From positions 1-32,075 of the forward strand of contig JAZQRF010000277.1 of the NCBI GenBank assembly GCA_045629485.1: a stretch of DNA of 32,075 nt. The letters are read 5' to 3'. The stretch's first letter is position 1, and each line of letters opens with the position of its first letter. This document shows positions 24,992-32,075 of the stretch, piece by piece. The position numbers and the translations under genes were made by a program. Source of the stretch: Pseudopedobacter sp045629485 (GTDB taxonomy: Bacteria; Bacteroidota; Bacteroidia; Sphingobacteriales; Sphingobacteriaceae). The notes under the pieces were generated by a model. That model was not told where the DNA came from, did not search any database, and saw only the letters and a program-made list of their open reading frames with translations.

Positions 24992-25969
24992 TTGAAAACA
25001 AAAAGGCAGGTTATCATAGTTTCATTAGGAGTAAGCATTGTTTTAATGCTCCTAAAATTTACTGCGTACTTTCTAACGCAGTCAAATGCTATTTTAACAG
25101 ATGCTGCAGAAAGTATAGTGAATGTGATTGCAAGCTCGTTTGCTTTTTACAGTATTTATCTTTCTTCTTTACCCAAAGATCAGAATCATCCATACGGACA
25201 TGGGAAAGTAGAATTCTTTTCGGCCTTTGTTGAAGGAACTTTAATTATCCTGGCAGGCATTATTATTTTAGGGAAAACCATTTACAATTCTTTCTTTCCA
25301 CAGGAGATCCATAACCTTTTAGATGGTTCTTTTTTAATAGGGATAACAGGTTTGATCAACGGCCTTTTAGGCTGGTTCATGATTAAAAAGAGTAAGGTAC
25401 TCAGTTCTTTAACAATACTGGCCGATGGAAAACATTTAATGACAGATGCCATCAGCAGTTTTGGTTTGGTATTGGGTTTATTATTAATCTGGTTAACTGA
25501 TATTTATTGGTTAGATAGCGTCATCTCCTTTCTCCTTGCTTTTTATATTATTAGAAACGGCTATAAATTAACCAGAGTTTCTGTTGGCGGTTTAATGGAT
25601 GAATCTGATGTAGAAGTGGTAGAAAATGTAATCAATTGTCTAAATACCCATAGAAAACAGGAGTGGATTGATATTCATAATCTTAGAACACAACGTTACG
25701 GAGAATCAGTTCACATTGATTGCCATATCACCTTACCTTATTACTTTGATTTAGTAAAAGTACATCAGGAGGTTTCTAATATAGATAAACTGATTAACCA
25801 GAATATTTTACATACCGAGCTTTTTATACATGCAGATCCCTGTTTACCAGAATGCTGCCATTACTGCAATATGCAATATTGCCCGGTAAGAAAAGAACCA
25901 AAGTCTAAGGATATCAAATGGACTTTAGAAAATGTAACCAAAAACATGAAGCATTTTGAAAGTGAATAA
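24992..25969 (+). CDS. Cation diffusion facilitator (CDF) family metal efflux transporter
   Basis: A 325-residue inner-membrane metal/proton antiporter. It starts at TTG 24992 (KTKRQVII follows); no upstream ATG is in frame and the first hydrophobic segment begins right after. Six membrane segments lie within about 8-200. The TM2 site reads T-D37-A-A-E40-S41, and the TM5 site is the classical H148-x3-D152. The cytoplasmic domain (about 205-285) holds HTELFIHADPC. The C-terminal tail is Cys-rich, with PCLPECCHYC followed by NMQYCPVR, probably an extra soft-metal site. TM2 lacks the second Asp found in YiiP-like zinc exporters, so the metal specificity is open. Confidence 0.9.
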   Translation: MKTKRQVIIVSLGVSIVLMLLKFTAYFLTQSNAILTDAAESIVNVIASSFAFYSIYLSSLPKDQNHPYGHGKVEFFSAFVEGTLIILAGIIILGKTIYNSFFPQEIHNLLDGSFLIGITGLINGLLGWFMIKKSKVLSSLTILADGKHLMTDAISSFGLVLGLLLIWLTDIYWLDSVISFLLAFYIIRNGYKLTRVSVGGLMDESDVEVVENVINCLNTHRKQEWIDIHNLRTQRYGESVHIDCHITLPYYFDLVKVHQEVSNIDKLINQNILHTELFIHADPCLPECCHYCNMQYCPVRKEPKSKDIKWTLENVTKNMKHFESE

Positions 25970-25977
25970 GGTTGGTC

Positions 25978-26012
25978 TATTTAGTAAAATGATTGAGTGG
26001 TACTACTAAATA
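25978..26012 (+). terminator. Weak 9-bp hairpin after the CDF gene
   Basis: TATTTAGTA (25978-25986) and TACTAAATA (26004-26012) pair across a 17-nt loop in the 50-nt gap before the Nudix gene. It is AT-only apart from one G-C pair and has no U-tract, so it may be a weak terminator or leader structure. Confidence 0.3.
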
Positions 26013-26019
26013 AGGATAG

Positions 26020-26472
26020 ATGATAAATAAATTCAATGTAAGGGTTTACGGATTGCTATTGAAGGAAAACAATGAAGTTCTATTAACGGATGAAGAAATA
26101 GACAATTTTAAGTTTACAAAATTCCCTGGTGGCGGCCTCGAGCATGGCGAGGGATTGCTTGATGGTCTTAAAAGAGAATTTATAGAAGAATGTGCTCTTA
26201 ATATAGAAATTGTTAAACATTACTACACCACAGATTTTTTTGTAAAGTCTTTATTTTCAGACGAGCAATTGATCTCTGTTTACTATCTTGTTAAAGCGCA
26301 AAGCGAATTCAATCTGAAATTATCTACCAAACCATTTGATTTTAACGGGCAAGCGGGCCGTTGTAAACAAAGTTTTAGATTTAAGCAGTTAGTAGAAATT
26401 AACGAATCCGATCTTGACTTCCCTGTAGACAAACATGTACTTAAACTTTTAAAGCAAGATTTTAATGATTGA
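26020..26472 (+). CDS. Nudix hydrolase
   Basis: A 150-residue pyrophosphohydrolase of unknown nucleotide specificity. The Nudix box runs from G38 to C58: G38-x5-E44-x7-R52-E53-x2-E56-E57-C58. All acidic metal ligands are present, but the usual Gly at the end of the motif is Cys. The sequence before it (NEVLLTDEE, TKFPGGGL) is the usual beta-strand context. Its last 8 nt overlap the start of bioA, so the two are co-translated. A role in clearing a toxic or wasteful nucleotide linked to biotin or SAM metabolism is conceivable but only an inference from position. Confidence 0.9.
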   Translation: MINKFNVRVYGLLLKENNEVLLTDEEIDNFKFTKFPGGGLEHGEGLLDGLKREFIEECALNIEIVKHYYTTDFFVKSLFSDEQLISVYYLVKAQSEFNLKLSTKPFDFNGQAGRCKQSFRFKQLVEINESDLDFPVDKHVLKLLKQDFND

Positions 26473-27733
26473 TATTGTAGAAAAGGACCTTGAGCATATC
26501 TGGCATCCTTATACACAAATGCAAACTGCGGGAAAGCCAGTCCCGGTTGTGAGTGGTGATGGCGCATATTTATATACTGCAAAAGGCGAAAAGTTAATTG
26601 ATGCAGTTTCTTCCTGGTGGGTAACTATTCATGGCCATAGCCACCCATATATTGCTGAGCAAGTTTTTAACCAACTGAAAACTTTAGAGCAGGTAATTTT
26701 TGCAGGCTTCACACATCCCAAAGCAGTAGAATTGGCTGTTAAATTGCTCACTATTTTACCAGCTAATCAACAAAAGTTATTTTATTCAGATAATGGCTCA
26801 ACGGCTGTAGAAGTTGCCTTAAAAATGTGCCTGCAGTTCTGGAATAATAAAAACCAAAAGAGAACTAAAATATTAGCTTTTTATAATGCTTACCATGGCG
26901 ACACATTTGGAGCAATGGCGGTAAGCGGTAGAAGCGCTTTTACCAAAGCTTTTGATTCTTTGTTGTTTGATGTTGAGTTTATTGATCTCCCTAATGCTGA
27001 AAATATTCAAAATCTAAAATCCCGCATCTCAAATCTTAAATCTGACTTAGCCTGTTTTATTTTTGAACCACTTATTCAGGGCTCCGGTGGAATGCTGATG
27101 TATGAGCCAGAATACCTGGATCACTTGCTTAGTCACTGTAAAGAAGAACATGTTTTTACCATTGCAGATGAAGTGATGACAGGTTTTGGCCGTACCGGTA
27201 AGTTTTTTGCCACAGATTATTTAGACCATAAAGCGGACATCATGTGCTTTTCAAAAGGTTTAACAGGAGGAACCATGCCGCTAGGTTTAACCACTTGCAC
27301 TAATGAGATATATAATGCTTTTTTATCAGAAGATAAGTTAAAGACCTTATTTCATGGTCATTCTTTTACCGCTAACCCTGTTGCCTGTGCAGCAGCCTCG
27401 GCAAGTTTTGATTTATTGCTACAGGAAGAAACAATAGCGAATATTCGCAGGATAGAGAAATCTCATCAGCAGTTTATGGAAAAGATAAAGGGGCATAAGC
27501 GCTTAAAGGAGGTGAGAATGAGAGGTACAATCATTGCTTTTGAATGGAATAACGAACAAGGCACTTCCTATTTTAGTAATCTTCGGGATATTTTATACCA
27601 GTTTTTTCTTGAAAATGGAATAATTTTGCGTCCGTTGGGAAATATAATTTATATTTTACCTCCATATTGCATAAGTGATGAGGACCTCTCATACATTTAT
27701 CAAAAGATTGAATTAGCATTAGAGAAATTTTAA
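26465..27733 (+). CDS. bioA: Adenosylmethionine-8-amino-7-oxononanoate aminotransferase
   Basis: Biotin synthesis enzyme: converts 7-keto-8-aminopelargonate to 7,8-diaminopelargonate using S-adenosylmethionine as amino donor, with PLP. The 422 residues carry HIWHPYTQM at the start, SSWWVTIHGHSHP (about 49-61), AYHGDTFGAMAVSG, FEPLIQGSGGM, ADEVMTGFGRTG and the Schiff-base lysine at about K264 in FSKGLTGGTMPLG, followed by HGHSFTANPVACAA. These are BioA-specific rather than ornithine-aminotransferase features. About residues 180-195 are a spacer made of a near-duplicated NLKSRIS/NLKSDL segment encoded by repetitive DNA. The other bio genes are not in the window. Confidence 0.95.
   Translation: MIDIVEKDLEHIWHPYTQMQTAGKPVPVVSGDGAYLYTAKGEKLIDAVSSWWVTIHGHSHPYIAEQVFNQLKTLEQVIFAGFTHPKAVELAVKLLTILPANQQKLFYSDNGSTAVEVALKMCLQFWNNKNQKRTKILAFYNAYHGDTFGAMAVSGRSAFTKAFDSLLFDVEFIDLPNAENIQNLKSRISNLKSDLACFIFEPLIQGSGGMLMYEPEYLDHLLSHCKEEHVFTIADEVMTGFGRTGKFFATDYLDHKADIMCFSKGLTGGTMPLGLTTCTNEIYNAFLSEDKLKTLFHGHSFTANPVACAAASASFDLLLQEETIANIRRIEKSHQQFMEKIKGHKRLKEVRMRGTIIAFEWNNEQGTSYFSNLRDILYQFFLENGIILRPLGNIIYILPPYCISDEDLSYIYQKIELALEKF
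27010..27046 (+). repeat. AATCT-type imperfect repeat inside bioA
   Basis: The stretch AAATCTAAAATC, CCGCATCTC, AAATCTTAAATCTGAC has a repeating (A)AATCT unit and encodes the NLKS...NLKS spacer in frame. It resembles the low-complexity AATCT/AAATC repeats I associate with intergenic regions of Sphingobacteriaceae genomes. Whether it is dispersed elsewhere in this genome cannot be seen here. Confidence 0.4.
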
Positions 27734-27734
27734 G

Positions 27735-28352
27735 ATGAGTTTAGAAAGAGTTATCAATAGTATAGTTAAGAATCCCAGCCTCCATGCTAAATGGTTAAAT
27801 ACATTGTCTTATATGGAGAATGCTGGAGCCAGGAAGATCTCTGCCTCAGAAGATAAGAAGAACGTTAGCCTGATTATTTTAAAACATGCAGCAGAAGAAC
27901 ACCGTCACGCTTATTATTTAAAGAAACAAATAGAAAAATTAGGCTCAGGTTTATGTCCTGATTATAATGATGACTTTCTTTTGGCACCATCTGCCAGTAA
28001 GTACTATTTAGGTTTGCTTGATGTAAAAATCTGTAAGTATTTAAAAGATACATTTGGTTTTAGTGGGCAAGCATTAAAGTTTGGTGCTTATTTGTTAGTG
28101 ACCTACGCTATTGAAGTTAGAGCTGATGAAATCTATCCTGTTTACCAAGATGAGCTGAACAATAGCGGGAGCAAGGTAAATGTTAAATCAATTATCTTGG
28201 AAGAAGAGGGGCATTTGGAAGAGATGATCGCTCAATTAAAATCTTTTTCTAAAGATTGGGAAAAGCATGCTGCAATAGCTGTACAAATTGAAACAGAACT
28301 TTTTAATAACTGGGTTAATCAGCTTTATGAAGAGCTGAAGACTGCTTCTTAA
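27735..28352 (+). CDS. Ferritin-like diiron protein, unknown function, coupled to bioA
   Basis: I do not recognise a named family. The 205 residues are nearly all helical, with the six-ligand pattern of ferritin-like diiron proteins in four helices: E28 (SYMENAGARK), E55-x-x-H58 (AAEEHRHAY), E127 (YAIEVRADE) and E157-x-x-H160 (LEEEGHLEEM). The spacings of 27 and 30 residues within the two pairs fit antiparallel helices. No signal peptide. The ATG follows the bioA stop codon by one base, so the two are almost certainly co-translated. This suggests an oxygen-using or iron-handling step connected with biotin or its precursor, but no function can be assigned. Confidence 0.72.
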   Translation: MSLERVINSIVKNPSLHAKWLNTLSYMENAGARKISASEDKKNVSLIILKHAAEEHRHAYYLKKQIEKLGSGLCPDYNDDFLLAPSASKYYLGLLDVKICKYLKDTFGFSGQALKFGAYLLVTYAIEVRADEIYPVYQDELNNSGSKVNVKSIILEEEGHLEEMIAQLKSFSKDWEKHAAIAVQIETELFNNWVNQLYEELKTAS

Positions 28353-28400
28353 ACTGTTGAAAAACTTTAAGCGAACTAGCAGCTTTAAGTTATCGATCCG

Positions 28401-28430
28401 GACTTATCAGATTTTAAAACCTGATAAGTC
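28401..28430. terminator. 10-bp hairpin between convergent genes
   Basis: GACTTATCAG (28401-28410) and CTGATAAGTC (28421-28430) with a 10-nt loop, between the ends of the diiron protein gene and the LTA-synthase-like gene. Its placement and the flanking A/T runs fit a shared bidirectional terminator. Confidence 0.7.
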
Positions 28431-28436
28431 TAAAAA

Positions 28437-30302
28437 TCAATAATCCAAATAATCCTGATAAATAGATTGCATTAGAGCTTTGGCATTGGTCAAAGCTTTC
28501 TCTTTTTCTAAAGCATCTATATTTTCTGGTGAAGTATAAATAATTTTCTGACTGATGGGGTCATAAGAAATAGCTTTGTTTTGATCCACAATGCCAAAAC
28601 CATTATCCCAGCAATAAAAAGCAAAACCAGGTAAATTTGAATCCAATAAATTGTTACTGTATTTAAAAGGTTCATCAGAAATATTTAGCTGAGTAAGAAG
28701 AGTAGAAGCTAAGTCTGTTTGTCCGCCAAATTTATCGATAGTCTTTCCTTTAAATTCATTCTTTAAAGCTCCACCCACCATCAGTAAAGGGATATGGTAC
28801 CTTTTAGCAACATAAATATCATTGGTGTTTTTTGGCAGCCTGTGTCCGTGATCAGCAATTAGAACAAATAAAGTGTTTTTGTACCAGGACTGGGTTTTAG
28901 CTTTATTAATGAAATTTAATAATTGGTCTGCTGTATAATAGCTGGTGTTTCTAAATTTGTTTTCTACCGAATTGTTTCCGAAAATACCAGGTTTAGGAAG
29001 CTCAAAAGGTTCGTGGTTGCTTAGCGTTAATAAGGTAGAAAAGAAGGGCTGTTGTTCGGTTTTTAAAAATTGTAAATGTTTTTCTAAAATTACTTCGTCA
29101 TAAGCTCCCCATTTTGATGTCAAATCTTTTCCTTCCAGGCTTTTAGCATCTATTAAGGTTTGAATTTTATGAGTTAATAGATACGATTTGAAATTCGAGA
29201 AATCTGTATCTCCACCATAAAAGAAGGAGGTTTTATAACCCGCATCTGCCAGTTGATTGGGGATAGATGGCAGTTTTTCTTGTTTGTCGTTTTCTTTAAT
29301 AATGCTTTTAACAGCTTGTGAAGGGAAAGCACTAAGGATAGCAACCAGTCCTTTATCTGTTCTGTCGCTGGAAGAATAGATGTGATTAAATAATAAACCT
29401 TCATTAATGAGCTTGCTAAAAGCAGGCGTGATGTTGTCCTCACCTCCTAATTCTCTTACCACATCAGCTGTAAAGCTTTCCAGGATAAATAATATAATGT
29501 TAGGTTTTTCTGTATTCAGTATCGCTGTTACTTGCTCACTGGTTTTAGGATAAAGTTTATTTACCAATTCTTCATCCTCTTTTTGGGAGAAATAAGCATA
29601 ATGATTTTTATTATCTGCTTTTTTTAAATAGTTAGATAACAGTAACCAATTTGTATTTAACGCTGCATGGTTTAAAATGGGTTTATCACTAAAATAAACT
29701 TTACTTGGATTCATTGGTGAAATTCCCCACCCACCCCTGATGCCTAAAAAGGTTAAACCCAATAGCAACAAAGCCACAGGGATTTTTATAAACAGGAAAG
29801 ATGAATCTTGAAATTCATTTTTACCAAGTACTTTATTAGCCATATAGATTCCGATGACTACGAGTAAGCTGCCAATTAAAAAGATAGTAAAAAGGGGAGA
29901 TGATGCTGTAGAAGCCATTGCTTCTGAAGGGGAAGTAAAAAAGAAATCAATAGCTCTTGCATTAATTTTAGTTCCCCATTCGGTATAAATATTAAAATCT
30001 ATACAGGTGATTATTACTGTGATTACCGTTAATGCGTAGGTATAATAACGTATCGCTTTTTCCTGAAATTTAACTTTAGCTGTAAGCCAGCTGATAATGT
30101 ATAGGATGAAAGGAATTATGCAAAAATAGGCAGCCATAGAAATATCCATGTGCAAGCCAAAGAGGTATGTTTTTAAAATTTCATTAAAAGCAATCCCTTC
30201 GAATTTGTCCGAATTCCATATTTCAAATACAATTCGGTTAACAGCAAAAAATAGAACCCAATAACATAAATATCTTAGGAAAAAGGAAAGGCTTTTTAGC
30301 AT
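28437..30302 (-). CDS. LTA synthase/phosphoglycerol transferase-like membrane sulfatase-fold enzyme
   Basis: A 621-residue inner-membrane protein starting at ATG 30302; a GTG at 30308 would add two residues. Five membrane segments (about 8-30, 45-75, 88-104, 138-156, 172-188) precede a large periplasmic alkaline-phosphatase/sulfatase-fold domain (about 265-580). Metal and catalytic residues are visible: the Glu in ILFILESF (E275), the likely nucleophile Thr in SSDRTDKG (T315), the His in LSNHEPF, and D-H in IADHGH. Bacteroidota lack lipoteichoic acid, so the enzyme probably transfers phosphoglycerol or phosphoethanolamine to a glycan or lipid in the envelope. It lies 60 nt after a secreted-protein gene, with its start inside a long hairpin. 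Confidence 0.88.
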   Translation of the reverse strand: MLKSLSFFLRYLCYWVLFFAVNRIVFEIWNSDKFEGIAFNEILKTYLFGLHMDISMAAYFCIIPFILYIISWLTAKVKFQEKAIRYYTYALTVITVIITCIDFNIYTEWGTKINARAIDFFFTSPSEAMASTASSPLFTIFLIGSLLVVIGIYMANKVLGKNEFQDSSFLFIKIPVALLLLGLTFLGIRGGWGISPMNPSKVYFSDKPILNHAALNTNWLLLSNYLKKADNKNHYAYFSQKEDEELVNKLYPKTSEQVTAILNTEKPNIILFILESFTADVVRELGGEDNITPAFSKLINEGLLFNHIYSSSDRTDKGLVAILSAFPSQAVKSIIKENDKQEKLPSIPNQLADAGYKTSFFYGGDTDFSNFKSYLLTHKIQTLIDAKSLEGKDLTSKWGAYDEVILEKHLQFLKTEQQPFFSTLLTLSNHEPFELPKPGIFGNNSVENKFRNTSYYTADQLLNFINKAKTQSWYKNTLFVLIADHGHRLPKNTNDIYVAKRYHIPLLMVGGALKNEFKGKTIDKFGGQTDLASTLLTQLNISDEPFKYSNNLLDSNLPGFAFYCWDNGFGIVDQNKAISYDPISQKIIYTSPENIDALEKEKALTNAKALMQSIYQDYLDY

Positions 30303-30340
30303 GAGCACAAAGTTAAAAATTCTGCTCAGCTAAAAAGCCT
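30289..30340 (-). promoter_or_regulatory. Long hairpin spanning the start codon of the LTA-synthase-like gene
   Basis: AGGCTTTTTAGC (30289-30300) pairs with 30329-30340, and TGAGCA (30302-30307) pairs with TGCTCA (30323-30328), giving 18 bp with one bulged base (30301) and a 15-nt loop. The start codon (30302-30300) and first four codons lie in the stem. It is 22 nt past the stop of the preceding gene, so it may act as terminator and as translation block. A TAACTTTG (-7-like) lies in and next to the loop. Confidence 0.65.
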
Positions 30341-30361
30341 TTTAAACAATTGTTTGTAATA

Positions 30362-31027
30362 TTATCTGCCAGACATCGACATCAAATCATCCATGCTCAT
30401 TTCTGTAAAGCCGGCAGGAATAGTCATTTCTAAGTCAGTAACTGGTTCTGCTTTAATTTCTTTAAGAGATAGTTTAGCTTTTATTCCATTCATATCTGTA
30501 GTAAATTCTAATGGAGTGCCTTCAATTCCTTTAAAACCTTCTGTGAAATTGTTCATTGGAGTAGAAATTTCTGAAGTGGTCCATATTTCAACAGTCCCAT
30601 CAGAGTTTTTGTCTTTGGCAATGTATTTTGTGGCTTTGTAGTCGCCAATAGTTTTGGTTTCTGAAGTTTTTGATAAGGTATAATCAGGCATTTTATCTTT
30701 TTGCTTCTCCTTATCTTCCGGAGTCATTTTTACAGCAATTTTTTGATTTGCTGCCGGAATTTCCATTAACATTAAACCAGTATTATTTTTATTGTCAGTA
30801 ATTACTTTATTGGTCATCATCCCCAGATCCATGGTGAATTTACTTACATCACCCTTAAAATATACTTTATATAATTTGGGGAGCATTGCAGCAGCCATTT
30901 GTTGGTCTGGTGGTAAATTGTATTCTGCGCTATAACTTATAAAGCCCTCATTAATTGTTTTTTGAGCTTTTACCGTGAAAGTTCCGAGGCAAAAGAGAGC
31001 TATCAAGCCTAATTTTAAATTTTTCAT
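30362..31027 (-). CDS. Secreted protein of unknown function (DUF4412-like)
   Basis: A 221-residue exported protein with a signal peptide ending KAQ (about residue 22). The body looks beta-rich: GFISYSAEYNLPPD, YKVYFKGDVSKFTMD, KTIGDYKATKYIA and GTVEIWTT, with a strand-loop pattern like DUF4412/LolA-like outer-envelope proteins. The C-terminal tail is Met- and Ser-rich (EMSMDDLMSMSGR). There are no catalytic motifs. It lies 42 nt downstream of the ComEC-family gene. The DUF4412 label rests on general resemblance only. Confidence 0.6.
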   Translation of the reverse strand: MKNLKLGLIALFCLGTFTVKAQKTINEGFISYSAEYNLPPDQQMAAAMLPKLYKVYFKGDVSKFTMDLGMMTNKVITDNKNNTGLMLMEIPAANQKIAVKMTPEDKEKQKDKMPDYTLSKTSETKTIGDYKATKYIAKDKNSDGTVEIWTTSEISTPMNNFTEGFKGIEGTPLEFTTDMNGIKAKLSLKEIKAEPVTDLEMTIPAGFTEMSMDDLMSMSGR

Positions 31028-31069
31028 TTGTTTATTTTTAAGGTGATGTATTTTTGCATGCTGCTATTT

Positions 31070-32075
31070 TTATAAATCTATTTCAACTGCTTTTTGTCTT
31101 TTTAGAATTGACACAGCTGTTCCTGTCTTTTGAAACTGATTCATTAGTCCGTCTATAATAAAATCTCTGTTCCGGCCATCTATAAATATGTTTTCTGCTT
31201 CGTTTGTTGTTAAAAGTTGCTGAGTATTATAAATTTTGTCTCCGCTTAATAAAAGCCAATTCGTTTTAGAATTGTTAAAAGTATGATTTTTATGATTAAT
31301 TATTTTCAAAGATTTACCAGCTGCAAAATAAATTTTTTCTTCCTTAGAATGATGCGGGTTGATAAATGTAATTCTTTGAATACGGCAGCTATCTAAATAT
31401 GGTTTTACCGAAAAGCGGTAAGTATATTCCGTAGAATCCAAATCGGTAATTAAAACTGCTGACCGTCCTTTCAAAACTCCAACAGCTGTATTCTTTCTTA
31501 ACGAAAAGAAAACAGCTTTGTGTTGTTTGATGTGATTTAATGTGGAGTAGGAATGAATTCCGATAAATATTACCGATAAACAAACAGCCACTTTTAGGTA
31601 TATCCTGTTGTGCCTAAAAGAGATCAGGATGATTAAAATGATGTAGAATAACAAGATCTCTGTTTTGCTGAGCCACACCTGAGTGATATTAGCATAAGGA
31701 ATTTGTTCTATAAGAATTAAGCCTTTATTGGTATAATCGATGATGTAATTCAATAAAAAACCAATTACCTGCATGGCCGCATCCCAAAAAGAGAGCAACA
31801 GGAAAAATATACCACCATACATAATCAATATCGCCGGGATGGTCATATACAAATTACTCAGAATAAAATAAACCGGAAACATATGGAAATAGTAAAGACT
31901 AATGGCTGTTGTTGCCAGCTGGGCAGCGATAGAGACTGCAGCGCATGACCAAAAGAAATCAATAACCTTATTATCGAATACGAAAAGCTTATAGATTTTT
32001 GGTTGCAGATAAATTAATCCCATTACGGCTAGAAAAGATAACTGAAAACCAACATCCATTAAAATAAAAGGATTA
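31070..32075 (-). CDS. comEC: ComEC/Rec2-family membrane protein, C-terminal part, cut by window edge
   Basis: The frame is open to the right edge; 335 residues are visible, entering with NPFILMDVGFQLSFLAVMGL, the conserved ComEC/Competence-domain motif (DVGFQLS). About six membrane segments follow (to about residue 165), then a soluble C-terminal part of about 165 residues (AVFFSLRKNTAVGVLKGRSA, VLITDL). ComEC forms the inner-membrane channel for DNA uptake; in many bacteria it ends in a metallo-beta-lactamase domain with HxHxDH. No such motif is present here, which fits the shorter C-terminus I expect for Bacteroidota ComEC but was not checked. The N-terminal DUF4131/OB region lies outside the window. 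Confidence 0.88.
   Translation of the reverse strand, partial: NPFILMDVGFQLSFLAVMGLIYLQPKIYKLFVFDNKVIDFFWSCAAVSIAAQLATTAISLYYFHMFPVYFILSNLYMTIPAILIMYGGIFFLLLSFWDAAMQVIGFLLNYIIDYTNKGLILIEQIPYANITQVWLSKTEILLFYIILIILISFRHNRIYLKVAVCLSVIFIGIHSYSTLNHIKQHKAVFFSLRKNTAVGVLKGRSAVLITDLDSTEYTYRFSVKPYLDSCRIQRITFINPHHSKEEKIYFAAGKSLKIINHKNHTFNNSKTNWLLLSGDKIYNTQQLLTTNEAENIFIDGRNRDFIIDGLMNQFQKTGTAVSILKRQKAVEIDL

Noticed and set aside
28362..28393. Near-palindrome around CTTTAAG copies after the diiron gene
   Set aside because: The arms mismatch in the centre (TTTAA against TTAAA); the hairpin at 28401-28430 is a better terminator.
31070..32075. Truncated pseudogene reading of the ComEC fragment
   Set aside because: The frame stays open into the right edge with a conserved motif, so the missing N-terminus is due to the window, not to decay.

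Overview
The window is AT-rich and gene-dense. It reads as the chromosome of a Bacteroidota bacterium, most likely a member of the Sphingobacteriaceae close to Pedobacter. The basis is a paired SusC/SusD outer-membrane system with an ECF sigma factor and a FecR anti-sigma factor, the near absence of Shine-Dalgarno sequences, promoter -7 elements of the TAnnTTTG type, and several families largely confined to this phylum (DUF5017, DUF4886-type SGNH hydrolase, Bacteroidota LTA-synthase-like sulfatase). I saw no RNA genes, insertion sequences, CRISPR arrays or prophage.

Region 1 (1-22674, all minus strand) is a polysaccharide utilization locus. In transcription order it holds an SGNH hydrolase in its own unit (22674-21769), an ECF sigma factor and FecR anti-sigma, a SusC-type TonB receptor with an N-terminal STN signalling domain, a SusD-type lipoprotein and a DUF5017 lipoprotein. 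After a hairpin come a GH20 hexosaminidase, an FAD oxidoreductase with a golvesin-type C-terminal domain, and a heparinase II-like (PL21-like) lyase. A second hairpin separates a compact catabolic cassette: lipoprotein PQQ sugar dehydrogenase fused to cytochrome c, an Nramp-fold transporter without the metal-binding motifs, an SDR-type protein without the usual catalytic Lys, a DapA-fold aldolase, and a Tat-exported Gfo/Idh/MocA oxidoreductase. A third hairpin precedes an L-serine ammonia-lyase that runs off the left edge. My inference is that the outer part captures and cuts an amino-sugar/uronate glycan and the inner part oxidises, imports and cleaves the released sugar by a non-phosphorylating route I do not recognise. 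This is the best candidate in the window for an undescribed system.

Region 2 (22901-28352) is housekeeping and small operons: a fused two-domain cupin protein (+), a class I aminotransferase (-), a cation diffusion facilitator with a Cys-rich tail (+), and a tightly packed Nudix-bioA-ferritin-like diiron protein operon (+).

Region 3 (28437-32075, minus) holds a ComEC-family membrane protein cut by the right edge, a small secreted protein, and an LTA-synthase-like phosphotransferase/sulfatase whose start codon lies inside a long hairpin.
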